From Paracoccaceae bacterium (GTDB lineage Bacteria > Pseudomonadota > Alphaproteobacteria > Rhodobacterales > Rhodobacteraceae): a stretch of 51,223 nt of DNA. Of the stretch, positions 38,719 to 48,088 are shown piece after piece (the first letter of the stretch is position 1; each line of letters begins with the position of its first letter). The stretch is from the NCBI GenBank assembly GCA_026713305.1, contig JAPOOS010000283.1, forward strand, positions 1 through 51,223. Reading direction: 5' to 3'. Under the pieces are notes generated by a model, which had not been told where the DNA came from, ran no database searches, and saw only the letters and a list, made by a program, of their open reading frames with translations. Made by a program: the position numbers and the translations under genes.

Positions 38719-39036
38719 CCACTCCTGGCAATCAACTCAATGCCGGTCGCAATTGCGAATTGCACGACAGGATGCAAAGGCAAAACCCAGTGCCGTCAAT
38801 GCGGCATTGCTCGTCCCGTGTGGCGCCCATCGATTGCCCAACGACCGAAATACGCGTCTTGGTTCAGTCAAGTCCAGTTCCTGCAACTGTGCACTTGCCA
38901 GTTCGAATGCACTCGACCGGAGCTCGTCTTGCGAAATGCCGGTCTTTCAAAGTAGTCTGTTGCCAAACCGGATTCCGTGATCGCCGGACGCTCAACGGTC
39001 TCCTTCTTCCACCCAGGGCAATTGGAAAGTGCATAC
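38719..39036. other. Divergent intergenic region ABC-F gene / epimerase gene
   Basis: 318 bp lie between divergent starts. Nothing coding is recognised, and I see no convincing promoter or repeat. Confidence 0.4.
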
Positions 39037-40008
39037 ATGGCAATACTGGTGACCGGATGCGCAGGCTTCATAGGGTTTCACCTGTGCAAGGCTCTGCTGG
39101 ACACGGGAGAAACCGTGATCGGTGTCGACAGTCTGGATGCCCAACTGGATGCAAGACTGAAACGCGATCGATTGGACCAGCTGGCCTCGCTGCAAGTGTT
39201 CAAATTCGAAAAGCTGGATCTAAGCACAAGATCAAGCGTTGGGATCCTGTTGGACCGATACAGCAATGTTGACCGCATTGTCCACCTTGCTGCTGTCGCC
39301 GGAGTCCGAAACGCAAGGGACAATCCTCATTCCTACACTGCCGCCAACATCGAGGCCCACTTGAACGCCATGGAACTTGCGCGTCGTCTCGACCGGTTCC
39401 AGCATTTCGTGTACGCCAGCACATCGGCGGTCTACGGCAATGCCGAAGTGGTTCCAACCAGCGAGGACGCCGACACCGGGCGTCCCGAGTCGCTCTATGC
39501 AGCGACCAAGAGAGCCGCTGAACTGCTCGCCTACAACTACAGTCACACACATTCAATTGCGGCAACCGGCCTTCGGTTCTTCACTGTCTACGGTCCTTGG
39601 GGAAGGCCGGACATGGCGGCGTACATCTTCACCAATGCCATTCTGACGGGTCAGCCATTGCCTTTGTTCAACCGAGGCGACATGCGCCGGGACTTCACAT
39701 ATGTGAGCGATGTTGTGGACGGCATTCTCGCAGCTCTTGCGCGTCCTCCAGCCATGTCCCGACCTCACCGAATCTACAACTTGGGCTGCGGCAATTCGGT
39801 CGAACTCCTGCACTTCCTGAAAATCATAGAGCGGGAAACCGGTCGGAAGGCCGATTGCCTCAAGCTGCCCATGCAGGAAGGGGACGTCTATGAATCCTAT
39901 TCCGACATCACGTTGGCACGCCGGGAACTAGGCTACGAGCCCAAAGTGGACATCAACAAAGGGTTGCCTCGATTTGTGAAGTGGTTTCGGAAGTATCACG
40001 CAATGTAA
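39037..40008 (+). CDS. NAD-dependent epimerase/dehydratase, UDP-glucuronate 4-epimerase-like
   Basis: A 323-residue extended SDR. The NAD loop TGCAGFIG (Gly7, Gly10, Gly13) opens the Rossmann fold, Asp31 of GVDSLD sits at the end of strand 2, and the catalytic Tyr154/Lys158 pair (YAATK) is preceded by YASTSAVYG. RFFTVYGPWGRPDMA and DFTYVSDVVDGI match CapI/WbpP-like UDP-glucuronate 4-epimerases, which make UDP-galacturonate for surface polysaccharides. I start at the ATG at 39037, with GGAAAG 8 nt upstream. No glycosyltransferase genes are adjacent, so the pathway is inferred only from the family. Confidence 0.9.
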   Translation: MAILVTGCAGFIGFHLCKALLDTGETVIGVDSLDAQLDARLKRDRLDQLASLQVFKFEKLDLSTRSSVGILLDRYSNVDRIVHLAAVAGVRNARDNPHSYTAANIEAHLNAMELARRLDRFQHFVYASTSAVYGNAEVVPTSEDADTGRPESLYAATKRAAELLAYNYSHTHSIAATGLRFFTVYGPWGRPDMAAYIFTNAILTGQPLPLFNRGDMRRDFTYVSDVVDGILAALARPPAMSRPHRIYNLGCGNSVELLHFLKIIERETGRKADCLKLPMQEGDVYESYSDITLARRELGYEPKVDINKGLPRFVKWFRKYHAM

Positions 40009-40180
40009 TGCACTGCGGTTGCCGCCATCAAGGCAAAGCCCGACGCGTCAAGACACTCCAATCGCCCAAAACCGGGATTCGCCGACCAACACGCGCTCGA
40101 GTGGCAATGACAGCGTCCTTTCGAATTGCACGCCCGGATGGGTGTTGTTCCTGCCCGTTTGACCAGAACCGCAATCGGCA

Positions 40181-41350
40181 TCATCCGGCCAGCGGAAGGC
40201 GATTTTCGGCAACCTCCACCCACCATGAGCAACCGTAGGGAATCGCATCGTCATTGAAATCGTAGTTCGGATTGTGAACGCGGGCAGTGTCGCCGTTGCC
40301 GACAAGAATGTACGCGCCGGGCCTTTCATTGAGCATGAACGAGAAGTCTTCCGCTCCCATTATGAGTTCCGCGGTGTCGTCAACCTTCGGGGAAACCCGC
40401 CTCGCTGCCTGGGCAGCGTACTCGGTCTCGGTTTCGGAATTCACCATGACGGGATACCCCTTGGTGAAGGTCACCTTGGCGGATGCGCCAAAGGCGTCTG
40501 CAATGCCAGTTGCAACTGAATCCAGTTTCCGGGCGATCAGCTTCCTTGCATCTGCATCCAAAACTCTGACGGTTCCCTTCAGACGCAAGGATTGCGGTAT
40601 CACGTTGTATGCCGTTGTGTCGGTTTCGAACGACGTGACCGAGAGGACTGCGGGAGTTCTTGGATTGACGACTCTTGATATGATGGTCTGCAGCGCGACG
40701 ACGATGTGGCAGCCCACCAGCGTCGTGTCTGTTCCCAGATGCGGTTGCGCCGCGTGCCCCCCTACCCCCGAGACGTCGATCCGGAAAATGTCGGCGGAAG
40801 CAAAGAACGGGCCCGGACGTATGGCAAACGCATCGATGTCCATTCCGGGCATGTTGTGCATTCCGTAAATCTCGTCAATCCCGAATCTGTCCATCATGCC
40901 GTCCTTCACCATTTCAAGGCCACCGCCACCGCCCTCCTCGGCTGGCTGAAAGACGACCGCCACCGTTCCGTTGAAGTTTCTGGTTTCGCACAGATACCTG
41001 GCGGCGCCGAGGAGCATGGCTGTATGGCCGTCATGACCGCATGCATGCATCTTCCCTTCGTGCCGTGAAGCGTATGGAAGTCCCGTGTTTTCCTTGATTG
41101 GCAGCGCGTCCATGTCGGCGCGCAGTCCCACAGTCCTTGATGACGATCGTTGGCGCCCGTGAATCAGACCCACAACGCCGGTGCGGCCTATTCCTGTCTC
41201 AACCAGGTCACAGCCGAATTCGTGCAACCTTTCCTTGACAATGCCGGCAGTGCGAATCGTGTCGAAATTCAACTCGGGATGCTCGTGAAGATCTCTCCTC
41301 CAAGCCTGAATCTCGTTCTTCAGCTGCGCAAAACGGTTTCTTACGGGCAT
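40181..41350 (-). CDS. M20 family amidohydrolase (hippurate hydrolase-like)
   Basis: A 389-residue zinc/manganese amidohydrolase of the M20D group, which cleaves N-acyl or N-carbamoyl amino acids, hippurate or auxin conjugates. Metal-site motifs are intact: HACGHDGHT (Cys104, His106), PAEEGGGG (Glu138, Glu139), MHN near 164 and the late GAEDFSFML. The lid or dimerisation domain sits at about 185-300 (GVGGHAAQPHLGTD). There is no signal peptide, so it is cytoplasmic. It converges with the epimerase gene and diverges from the BMP-family gene. Its nearness to a peptide ABC transporter fits use of imported acyl amino acids or peptides, which is an inference. Confidence 0.92.
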   Translation of the reverse strand: MPVRNRFAQLKNEIQAWRRDLHEHPELNFDTIRTAGIVKERLHEFGCDLVETGIGRTGVVGLIHGRQRSSSRTVGLRADMDALPIKENTGLPYASRHEGKMHACGHDGHTAMLLGAARYLCETRNFNGTVAVVFQPAEEGGGGGLEMVKDGMMDRFGIDEIYGMHNMPGMDIDAFAIRPGPFFASADIFRIDVSGVGGHAAQPHLGTDTTLVGCHIVVALQTIISRVVNPRTPAVLSVTSFETDTTAYNVIPQSLRLKGTVRVLDADARKLIARKLDSVATGIADAFGASAKVTFTKGYPVMVNSETETEYAAQAARRVSPKVDDTAELIMGAEDFSFMLNERPGAYILVGNGDTARVHNPNYDFNDDAIPYGCSWWVEVAENRLPLAG

Positions 41351-41890
41351 TGCAATTCTCGCTTGAGTTCTTTCAATCTTTGTCTCCCGCTAGTCCGGTT
41401 TCCATCGGGGATTGCAACTGCATCGTCGCCGACGGGGGATTCGCCCATGCGGGGCAATGGACCACAGCCTGCCGCCTTTCCACTCTTGGGCTTGCCACGG
41501 GCAGTTTGCCGAAGGGCGTTGCGACAGCCGAATCCGCAGTCCTCCAGACCGAGCATGCGGAATGGATGGCACATTCATGAGCCCATGCAGTATCACCTGT
41601 CCGCCAGTTTGTGAATTCAATGGAACCGTCGAAGCCAGCAGGATGTCCTCTGCCCACGTCGTCCCGCCTTGCGGCAAAATGACACGGTTGGGGCGGGCTT
41701 GCTCAACCGCAGGACCGAGCCAGTTGACATCACTGGCATTCCGAGGAATGTGCAGCGCTGCATCCATGCGACTTCGACCGCCGGGAGACGGCGCTTGACA
41801 GCAATTGCCCAGAGCGGAAGAATCGCGGCCGCGCGCCGTTCGTCAAATGGCCGCGGAGGAAACTGCACAAGCAACAACCGGTGGAACGGC
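41351..41890. other. Divergent intergenic region M20 gene / BMP-family gene
   Basis: 540 bp without a recognisable gene. The open frame of the BMP-family gene runs back to 41669, but the upstream part lacks family similarity. No promoter could be assigned by eye. Confidence 0.4.
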
Positions 41891-42898
41891 ATGCGATCCA
41901 CGCGACGAAATATGCTCGCGGGCACTCTGGCCAGCATGGGTTGTCTTGCAGTCGGCAACCGACCGACACTGGCTGCCGACACTCAGGCCAGGGTTGCCGG
42001 CTTGTTCACCGTGCCGGCAACCGATCGCTGGGCAAACCGCATACATGCTTCCGCCGTCAACTGGACCGCAAGCTCCAATGCGAGCTACGAATTCTGGGAA
42101 CAAATACCCCCTTCCGACTACGAGGAGGTGTTCCGAGCTGTATCGGCCAGAGGATACGACTTGATCATTGGGGACATATTTTCGACGGAAAAGCTTGCGA
42201 GGGAGCTGGCAATCAACTTTCCGCAGCAGGCATACCTGATGGGATCGTCCTTTTTGCCTCCAACCGGACACCCGTACTTTGCCACCTACCAGGAGAACTT
42301 CATCCAGGATGCCTCCTACCTGACCGGCATGGTCGCTGGTGGCATGACCCAAACCAACATTCTCGGCCTGATTGGAGGATATTCCACCGCCGCCACGAAC
42401 CGGCTGATGAACGCCTACCTGGCTGGCGCACGCGAGGTCAATCCAAATGTGGACGCGTTTGTTGACTTTCTGGATGAGTGGTCCAACGTCGAGCGTGCAA
42501 GAGCTCTGGCCGAGTCGCAGATAGAGAATGGAGCCGACATTCTGTATGCCGATCGACAGGGTGTCGCGGAGGCGGCTCGGGAGAAGGGAGCGCTGTCCAT
42601 CGGAGTCTTGGCCAGCAGCGGCGCAAGCTACGCCGACACTGAGATCACTGCAGCCGTGTGGCATTTTGAGCCCACCATCCACGCCGCTCTTTCGCTTGTC
42701 AGTGTCGGGAGGTTTCGGACGGCGGACTACAGCGCGTATTCGCGGCTGCAATACTACGGCTGCTCGCTCGCGCCGCTGCGTGAATTTCAATCGCAGCTTG
42801 ACGAGGAAGCGCTGGAACTGGTGGCAACTCGCGAGTTCGAGTTGCGCACCGGCATTTCCCTGGTGGCCAACAACGAGGAATATCCAAGAGAATCTTGA
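41891..42898 (+). CDS. BMP family ABC transporter substrate-binding protein
   Basis: A 335-residue periplasmic binding protein of the Bmp/Med/PnrA family, whose known members bind nucleosides or related small molecules. RSTRRNMLAG at the N-terminus resembles a twin-arginine signal, followed by a hydrophobic stretch and a likely cleavage site near LAAD. Family blocks are YDLIIGDIF, YLTGMVAGGMTQTNILGLIGG and ENGADILYADRQGVAEAAREKG. The usual partners (a RbsA-like ATPase and two permeases) are absent, so it is either an orphan component or a receptor. The ATG at 41891 has GGAA 6 nt upstream. It is 408 bp before the amidohydrolase gene on the same strand. Confidence 0.87.
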   Translation: MRSTRRNMLAGTLASMGCLAVGNRPTLAADTQARVAGLFTVPATDRWANRIHASAVNWTASSNASYEFWEQIPPSDYEEVFRAVSARGYDLIIGDIFSTEKLARELAINFPQQAYLMGSSFLPPTGHPYFATYQENFIQDASYLTGMVAGGMTQTNILGLIGGYSTAATNRLMNAYLAGAREVNPNVDAFVDFLDEWSNVERARALAESQIENGADILYADRQGVAEAAREKGALSIGVLASSGASYADTEITAAVWHFEPTIHAALSLVSVGRFRTADYSAYSRLQYYGCSLAPLREFQSQLDEEALELVATREFELRTGISLVANNEEYPRES

Positions 42899-43306
42899 AG
42901 AGACCCTGCAGTGTCCAGCGAGGGCAACAACCGCAAGTGTCGGTTGACCAAGTCGGCAGGCAGAAATTCTGGTCTGGCCGATCGCCGCCCCCGGAATGCC
43001 CTTCACAGGTCGAAACACCGGCGAGCATTCCCTTGAACGGCCAGACGGGCCGCCCAGGATGTCTTGACACGGGCATGCACTCGATTTCGGAGCTGCTGAA
43101 ACCGACTCCACAATTGTTCTGCGCGCTGGACATCCTTCTGCTCGCAGCTTCGTTTCAAGACTTGCGGTCCTCTGCATCGAGGCGCGTGTTGAAATAAGAT
43201 TGAAGACAGGTTGCCAGACGGAACGCAATCCCATATTGGTGGTTGCATTCGCGGCGGTTTTCCCAACCCAAATTGGTTGTCGGAATCCGCAATTGGACGG
43301 AGGCAA
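42899..43306. other. Intergenic region BMP-family gene - amidohydrolase gene
   Basis: 408 bp with no recognisable gene, repeat or terminator with a T tract. Confidence 0.4.
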
Positions 43307-44194
43307 ATGCTCGACTGTCATCACCACATTTGGGATCTGGAAGCAGTGCACTACCCATGGCTGATGGCTAGGGATCAGGTCCGTTTTTTTGGCGACCCCT
43401 CCCCAATTCAGCGAAACTATCCGATGAGCGAGTATCGGCTGGATGCAGCCTCAAGCGAGATCTGCTGCTCCGTGCACATCCAGGTTGGCGCCGAGGATCC
43501 CTTTGCCGAAGCCCGCTGGGTCCAGGACACCGCGGAGCAGGACTGCTGCTGGCCAGCCGCGCAGGTCGTCTTTTGCGACCTGACAGATCAGGACCTGGAC
43601 GTCAGGCTCGACGCTTTGCAGGAGCTTCCGAGCGTTCGGGGCATTCGGCAGATCGTCGGTCGTTCCGCCGAAGAGGATGCGCTCACCGGATCAAACAGCT
43701 TGTTGGAAGACCCGAGATTTTGCGAAGGTCTGAAGGAGCTTGCAGGCCGCGGCTTGTCCTTCGACCTGCAACTTACTCCCGGTCAGATGAAACGGGCGGC
43801 CGAGGTTTTTGGTGAGCATCCGGAGCTCAAGACAGCTCTGTGCCACGCTGGATCGCCCGGCTTTCGCGGCAGGGAAGACTACCTGCATTGGAAGGAAGGC
43901 ATCCGTTTGCTGGCGGAGCTGGACAACATGCACTGCAAGTTGTCCGGGCTGGCAATGTTCTATCGCAGGGCGGACGCGACCAGTTTTCGGCCTGTTCTGG
44001 ATCATTGCCTCCGGTCGTTCGGTCCCGACAAGTGCATGTTCGGGTCGAATTTCCCCGTGGATGGCCTGTACACGGACTATTCCAGCAATTTCTCGTCCTA
44101 TTGGGAGAACGTTCCGCCGGCATTCCGTGACCGGGTGTTCCACAGAAACGCCCGGACCTTTTACCGTCTGTGTCCCGGCGGCGGCTCTGCGTGA
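43307..44194 (+). CDS. Amidohydrolase-2 family metal-dependent hydrolase
   Basis: A 295-residue TIM-barrel hydrolase of the COG3618 group (lactonases and related decarboxylases). The N-terminal metal motif HHHIWD (His5-His7) follows the usual MLDCH start, and later blocks include RGIRQIVG, LSFDLQL, HAGSPG and the C-terminal MFGSNFPVDG, where the Asp is the metal/catalytic residue. Relatives open sugar lactones such as L-fuconolactone or act in aromatic acid pathways; the substrate here is unknown. I start at the ATG at 43307 with GGAGG 4 nt upstream; the open frame begins at 43211. It precedes the ABC transporter genes by 30 nt and is probably cotranscribed. Confidence 0.9.
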   Translation: MLDCHHHIWDLEAVHYPWLMARDQVRFFGDPSPIQRNYPMSEYRLDAASSEICCSVHIQVGAEDPFAEARWVQDTAEQDCCWPAAQVVFCDLTDQDLDVRLDALQELPSVRGIRQIVGRSAEEDALTGSNSLLEDPRFCEGLKELAGRGLSFDLQLTPGQMKRAAEVFGEHPELKTALCHAGSPGFRGREDYLHWKEGIRLLAELDNMHCKLSGLAMFYRRADATSFRPVLDHCLRSFGPDKCMFGSNFPVDGLYTDYSSNFSSYWENVPPAFRDRVFHRNARTFYRLCPGGGSA

Positions 44195-44224
44195 GATTCG
44201 AATGAGCAAAGTGGAGGCAAGTAC

Positions 44225-45241
44225 GTGAAATCAGGCGCGCCGAACGAACAATCCCCCGTTCTGTCCGTAAGGGATCTTTGCACGGTGTTTGGCACGCGTG
44301 CCGGCGATGTTCATGCAGTGAATTCAGTGAACTTCGAACTGAGCGCGGGAGAAATCCTCGGAGTGGTCGGCGAATCGGGCTCCGGCAAGACTGTGACCAT
44401 GATGTCGATGCTGCGGCTGCTGCCCTCTCCTCCGGCCAACGTAAAGGCCGGAACCGTGCACTTCGAGGGCCGCGACCTGCTGCAGGCCACGGACAAGGAG
44501 CTGAGGAGAATCAGGGGCGGCAGAATTGGCTTCATATTTCAGGATCCAATGACGTCGCTCAATCCTGTCTTCTCCGTTGGGTTTCAACTCCGGGAGTCGC
44601 TGCGCAGGCATTTGGGGATGTCGAGGAAGGCAGCAAGCAAGCGCTCGGTCGAGCTGCTTGAAATGGTTGGCATACCGGACGCCGAAAGCCGTCTTTCCGC
44701 ATTTCCCCACCAGTTTTCCGGGGGCATGCGCCAGCGCGTCATGATCGCCATTGCGTTGGCTTGCGACCCAAGCGTGCTGATCGCCGACGAACCGACAACC
44801 GCGCTGGATGTGACGATTCAGGCTCAGATCCTGGAGTTGATCCGCGATCTGCGTCGCGACCTTGGCATGGCGATAATCTGGATCACGCACGATCTTGGCG
44901 TCATTGCCGGAATCGCGAATCGAGTCCTGGTGATGTACGCCGGCCAGATCGTTGAACACGCCCGAGTCGAGGACTTGTTCGCCAACCCGAGTCATCCCTA
45001 CACAAGAGCATTGATCTCAACAGTCCCGGCTGTCCGCGGACATCGCGCAAAGCGGCTGAACTCGATAGAGGGTCAGGCGCCAACGCTGCTCGGAATGCCC
45101 AATTCCTGTCCATTTGAATCACGCTGTTCCAGCGCATTTGCACGTTGCGCACAGGAGGCGCCCCACCGAATGCAGGTCGGCTCGTCGCATGACGCCGCCT
45201 GCTTCCTTGTAGAGAATGCATCTCATGTCGCCACAAATTGA
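44225..45241 (+). CDS. Peptide ABC transporter ATP-binding protein (DppD/OppD type)
   Basis: The first of two ATPases of a peptide/nickel-type importer, 338 residues. Walker A GESGSGKT is at 49-56, the signature FSGGMRQR at about 164, Walker [13 protein letters not shown] and the His-switch ITHDLGV follow. The C-terminal oligopeptide-type extension with clustered Cys ([15 protein letters not shown]) is present, which in relatives can hold an iron-sulfur cluster. The start is GTG with GGAGG upstream. The gene overlaps the next ATPase gene by 26 nt, so expression is coupled. Confidence 0.95.
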   Translation: MKSGAPNEQSPVLSVRDLCTVFGTRAGDVHAVNSVNFELSAGEILGVVGESGSGKTVTMMSMLRLLPSPPANVKAGTVHFEGRDLLQATDKELRRIRGGRIGFIFQDPMTSLNPVFSVGFQLRESLRRHLGMSRKAASKRSVELLEMVGIPDAESRLSAFPHQFSGGMRQRVMIAIALACDPSVLIADEPTTALDVTIQAQILELIRDLRRDLGMAIIWITHDLGVIAGIANRVLVMYAGQIVEHARVEDLFANPSHPYTRALISTVPAVRGHRAKRLNSIEGQAPTLLGMPNSCPFESRCSSAFARCAQEAPHRMQVGSSHDAACFLVENASHVATN

Positions 45242-46229
45242 GCAAGAAGCAAGCCAGCCGCTCGTTGAGGTCAATAGCCTCAAGGTCTACTTTCCGATTC
45301 GCTCTGGGGTTTTCAGACGCCATTCGGGCAATGTAAGAGCTGTTGACAACGTTTCATTCAGCATTGGCCATGGAGAAACGATGGGCTTGGTTGGAGAGTC
45401 CGGCTGCGGCAAGACCACGGCCGGCAGAGCGATTCTTCGACTGGTTCCGATAACCGACGGCACCATCAAGTTCCGCGGAAAGGATGTTGCGTCAGCAAGT
45501 CCCGAGGGCATGCGCAAGATGCGCCCTCAGATGCAGATGATATTCCAGGACCCTCAGGCTTCCCTGAATCCACGCATGACGGTTGCGTCGATAATCGCCG
45601 AGCCCATCAAGGAGCATCAGAATCTTGGCCGCTCCGAGACCATAGAACGGGTTCAGGAACTGATGGATGCAGTCGGGCTGAACCGTGACTTTGCCAACCG
45701 CTATCCCCATGAATTCTCCGGTGGCCAGAAGCAGCGGATAGGCATAGCGCGCGCCCTTGCCCTCAACCCGGACCTGATTGTCTGCGATGAACCAATAGCG
45801 GCCCTCGACGTGTCCATTCAGGCGCAGGTTGTAAATCTGCTTGCTGATCTGCAGAGTTCGAGGAAGCTCTCATTCCTGTTCATAAGCCACGATCTCGGAA
45901 TGGTTCGTCACATCGCAGACCGTGTTGCAGTCATGTACCTGGGACAAATCGTCGAACTTGCCGATCGTGACGACTTGTACGCGAACCCGTCCCACCCCTA
46001 CACCGAAGCGCTGCTGTCGGCGGTTCCCGAGGCCGACCCCGAATACGAGCGCTCAAGGCGCCGAATACTCCTGACCGGAGATGTACCCTCTCCTTCCAAC
46101 CCCCCAACAGGCTGCAACTTTTGCAACCGCTGCCCCAAAGCCTTTGATCGCTGTTTTCGCGATGAGCCGGCCTTGAAGGAAATCTCAGAAGGCCACCTTG
46201 CGGCCTGCCACCTCTTTGACAACAGTTGA
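45216..46229 (+). CDS. Peptide ABC transporter ATP-binding protein (DppF/OppF type)
   Basis: The second ATPase, 337 residues if the ATG at 45216 is used; the ATG at 45225 is equally possible. Walker [10 protein letters not shown], signature FSGGQKQR and Walker [13 protein letters not shown] are present, with the D-loop reading IAALD instead of the common VSALD. The C-terminus carries the same Cys-containing extension ([15 protein letters not shown]). It pairs with the preceding ATPase as a heterodimer on the cytoplasmic side of the permeases. The binding-protein gene follows after 38 nt. Confidence 0.95.
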   Translation: MHLMSPQIEQEASQPLVEVNSLKVYFPIRSGVFRRHSGNVRAVDNVSFSIGHGETMGLVGESGCGKTTAGRAILRLVPITDGTIKFRGKDVASASPEGMRKMRPQMQMIFQDPQASLNPRMTVASIIAEPIKEHQNLGRSETIERVQELMDAVGLNRDFANRYPHEFSGGQKQRIGIARALALNPDLIVCDEPIAALDVSIQAQVVNLLADLQSSRKLSFLFISHDLGMVRHIADRVAVMYLGQIVELADRDDLYANPSHPYTEALLSAVPEADPEYERSRRRILLTGDVPSPSNPPTGCNFCNRCPKAFDRCFRDEPALKEISEGHLAACHLFDNS

Positions 46230-46267
46230 CATAGAACAATTTCAAACCATGGAAAGGTACTTTGAGA

Positions 46268-47962
46268 ATGAAGCCTAGATTCATTGCATTATTGGCCGCG
46301 GCGCTGCTGGTCGTCGCAACGCATGCCTCTGCCCAAAGGGGTGCCGACGGTCACTTGAACATCATCTATTGGCAGGCTCCCTCGATACTGAATCCGTTCC
46401 TTTCGGGCGGAACCAAGGACATCGAGTCGGCGTCTCTGGTCATAGAGCCGCTGGCGAGATACGACGAGCAGGGAAACATGGTGCCGTGGCTGGCGGAAGA
46501 GATTCCCACGGTCGCAAATGGCGGCGTGGCCGATGACCTCATGTCGATCACGTGGCGCGTTGCGGAAGGCATAACCTGGTCGGACGGCACGCCGTTGACC
46601 GCAGCGGATGTCGCCTTTACGGCGGAATACTGCATGCATCCCGAAGGAGGATGCGCACAGTTGAGCTCATTCGAACATGTGGAATCGGTGACCGCAATTG
46701 ACGACCGAACTGTTGAAATCAAGTACTCGACCCCCAAGCCATTCCCCTACGGTCCATTTGTGGGTGCAACCTCGCCGATCATTCAGAAGGCCCAGTTTCA
46801 GAACTGCCTCGGCACAAGCGCGCCTGGATGCACCGACGCGAACTTCATGCCGATTGGCACAGGCCCGTTCGTGGTAACCGAATTCCGGCCCAATGACGTC
46901 ATTTCGATGGTGGCCAACGACAACTACCGCGATCCGGACAAGCCTGCCTTTGCCTCGCTTACCTTCAAGGGTGGAGGAGATGCCACCGCAGCCGGAAGGG
47001 CAGTCCTTGAAACGGGGGAATTCGACTACGCATGGAACCTGCAGCTGAACCCGGATGTCCTGACAAACATGGAGGCAGCCGGCAACGGAAAGATTCTGGC
47101 GTCGTTTGGCACCGCCGTCGAGCGGATAATGGTCAACCTCACGAATCCCGACCCCGATCTTGGCGACGAACGTTCGACCCGTGCGCACCCGCATCCGTTC
47201 ATGAGCGACCTCGCCGTCCGTCAGGCGCTGTCAATGGCAATCGATCGCGACATTCTGAACGAAATCGGCTATGGATCCACGGGACGCCCCACTTGCAACG
47301 TCGTGCCGGCGCCGGCAATCTACGCATCTGACGCCAACGACGCTTGCCTGGTGCAGGATGTCGCTGGCGCCAACGCCAAGCTCGACGAAGCCGGATGGGT
47401 CATAGGATCCGACGGGATCAGAGCCAAGGACGGTGTGCGCCTGTCGATTCTCTACCAAACCTCGACGAACGCGGTTCGGCAGGACTTCCAGGCATTGATC
47501 AAGCAATGGTGGTCCGAAATCGGGGTTGAAACCGAGCTTCGAAACGTTGACGCCTCAGTGTTCTTCGGTGGAGATCCCGGAAGTCCGGACACTTTCCAGA
47601 AGCATTTCGCCGACCTTGAAATGTACACCAATCTGTTCGATGGAACGGACCCCGAGAACTATCTGAACACTTGGCGCTGCGACAACGAGCCCAATCCAGG
47701 GAATGGCTGGCAGGGCGTGAACATTCCTCGCTACTGCGACCCAGCCTATGATGCCATGCTGGAAGAGATGGCCGGAACGGCCGACCTCGATGAACGCGTC
47801 AGGCTGACCAAGGCAATGAACGACAAGCTCATGCAAGAGGTAGTCATGATTCCGCTGATCCACCGTGGCCGTGTTTCGGCTCACTCCAATTCGCTTGGCG
47901 GCATCAAGATGAATGTCTGGGATTCCGAACTGTGGAACGCAGCCGACTGGTTCCGGCAGTAA
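46268..47962 (+). CDS. Peptide ABC transporter substrate-binding protein (family 5)
   Basis: A 564-residue periplasmic protein of the SBP_bac_5 family. A Sec signal covers residues 1-22 (cleavage after ATHASA). Family features are LNPFLSGG near the start, the WSDGTPLTAADVAFTAEY block at about 105-122, GTGPFVVTEFRPND and VRQALSMAIDRD. Binding proteins of this type take di- or oligopeptides, opines, nickel or oligosaccharides; the exact ligand cannot be told from sequence. The ATG at 46268 has GGAAAGG 10 nt upstream; the frame is open 2 codons earlier (TTG). A stem-loop separates it from the permease genes. Confidence 0.94.
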   Translation: MKPRFIALLAAALLVVATHASAQRGADGHLNIIYWQAPSILNPFLSGGTKDIESASLVIEPLARYDEQGNMVPWLAEEIPTVANGGVADDLMSITWRVAEGITWSDGTPLTAADVAFTAEYCMHPEGGCAQLSSFEHVESVTAIDDRTVEIKYSTPKPFPYGPFVGATSPIIQKAQFQNCLGTSAPGCTDANFMPIGTGPFVVTEFRPNDVISMVANDNYRDPDKPAFASLTFKGGGDATAAGRAVLETGEFDYAWNLQLNPDVLTNMEAAGNGKILASFGTAVERIMVNLTNPDPDLGDERSTRAHPHPFMSDLAVRQALSMAIDRDILNEIGYGSTGRPTCNVVPAPAIYASDANDACLVQDVAGANAKLDEAGWVIGSDGIRAKDGVRLSILYQTSTNAVRQDFQALIKQWWSEIGVETELRNVDASVFFGGDPGSPDTFQKHFADLEMYTNLFDGTDPENYLNTWRCDNEPNPGNGWQGVNIPRYCDPAYDAMLEEMAGTADLDERVRLTKAMNDKLMQEVVMIPLIHRGRVSAHSNSLGGIKMNVWDSELWNAADWFRQ

Positions 47963-47975
47963 CGCAGCATGGAGT

Positions 47976-48010
47976 TGTTTCGGGCGCGGCAACGGTCGTT
48001 GCCCGAAACA
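47976..48010 (+). promoter_or_regulatory. Stem-loop between binding-protein and permease genes
   Basis: TGTTTCGGGC (47976-47985) and GCCCGAAACA (48001-48010) are perfect 10-bp arms; an inner GGCAAC/GTTGCC pairing gives an alternative longer structure. It starts 14 bp after the binding-protein stop, with no T run. Such elements often stabilise the upstream mRNA or attenuate reading into the permeases, so that binding protein is made in excess. Confidence 0.6.
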
Positions 48011-48088
48011 GCAACAGGATCATGAAGGTCTTTGAAACCAACATCGTAGGCGGCGGATTCCCGCCGCCAACGTCATCCGGTTCGGATT

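Noticed and set aside
41843-43351. Long minus-strand open frame of about 500 codons opposite the BMP-family gene
   Set aside because: It is antisense to a clear binding-protein gene, has skewed Arg/Cys/Gly composition and shows no domain; it is a shadow frame of G+C-rich DNA.
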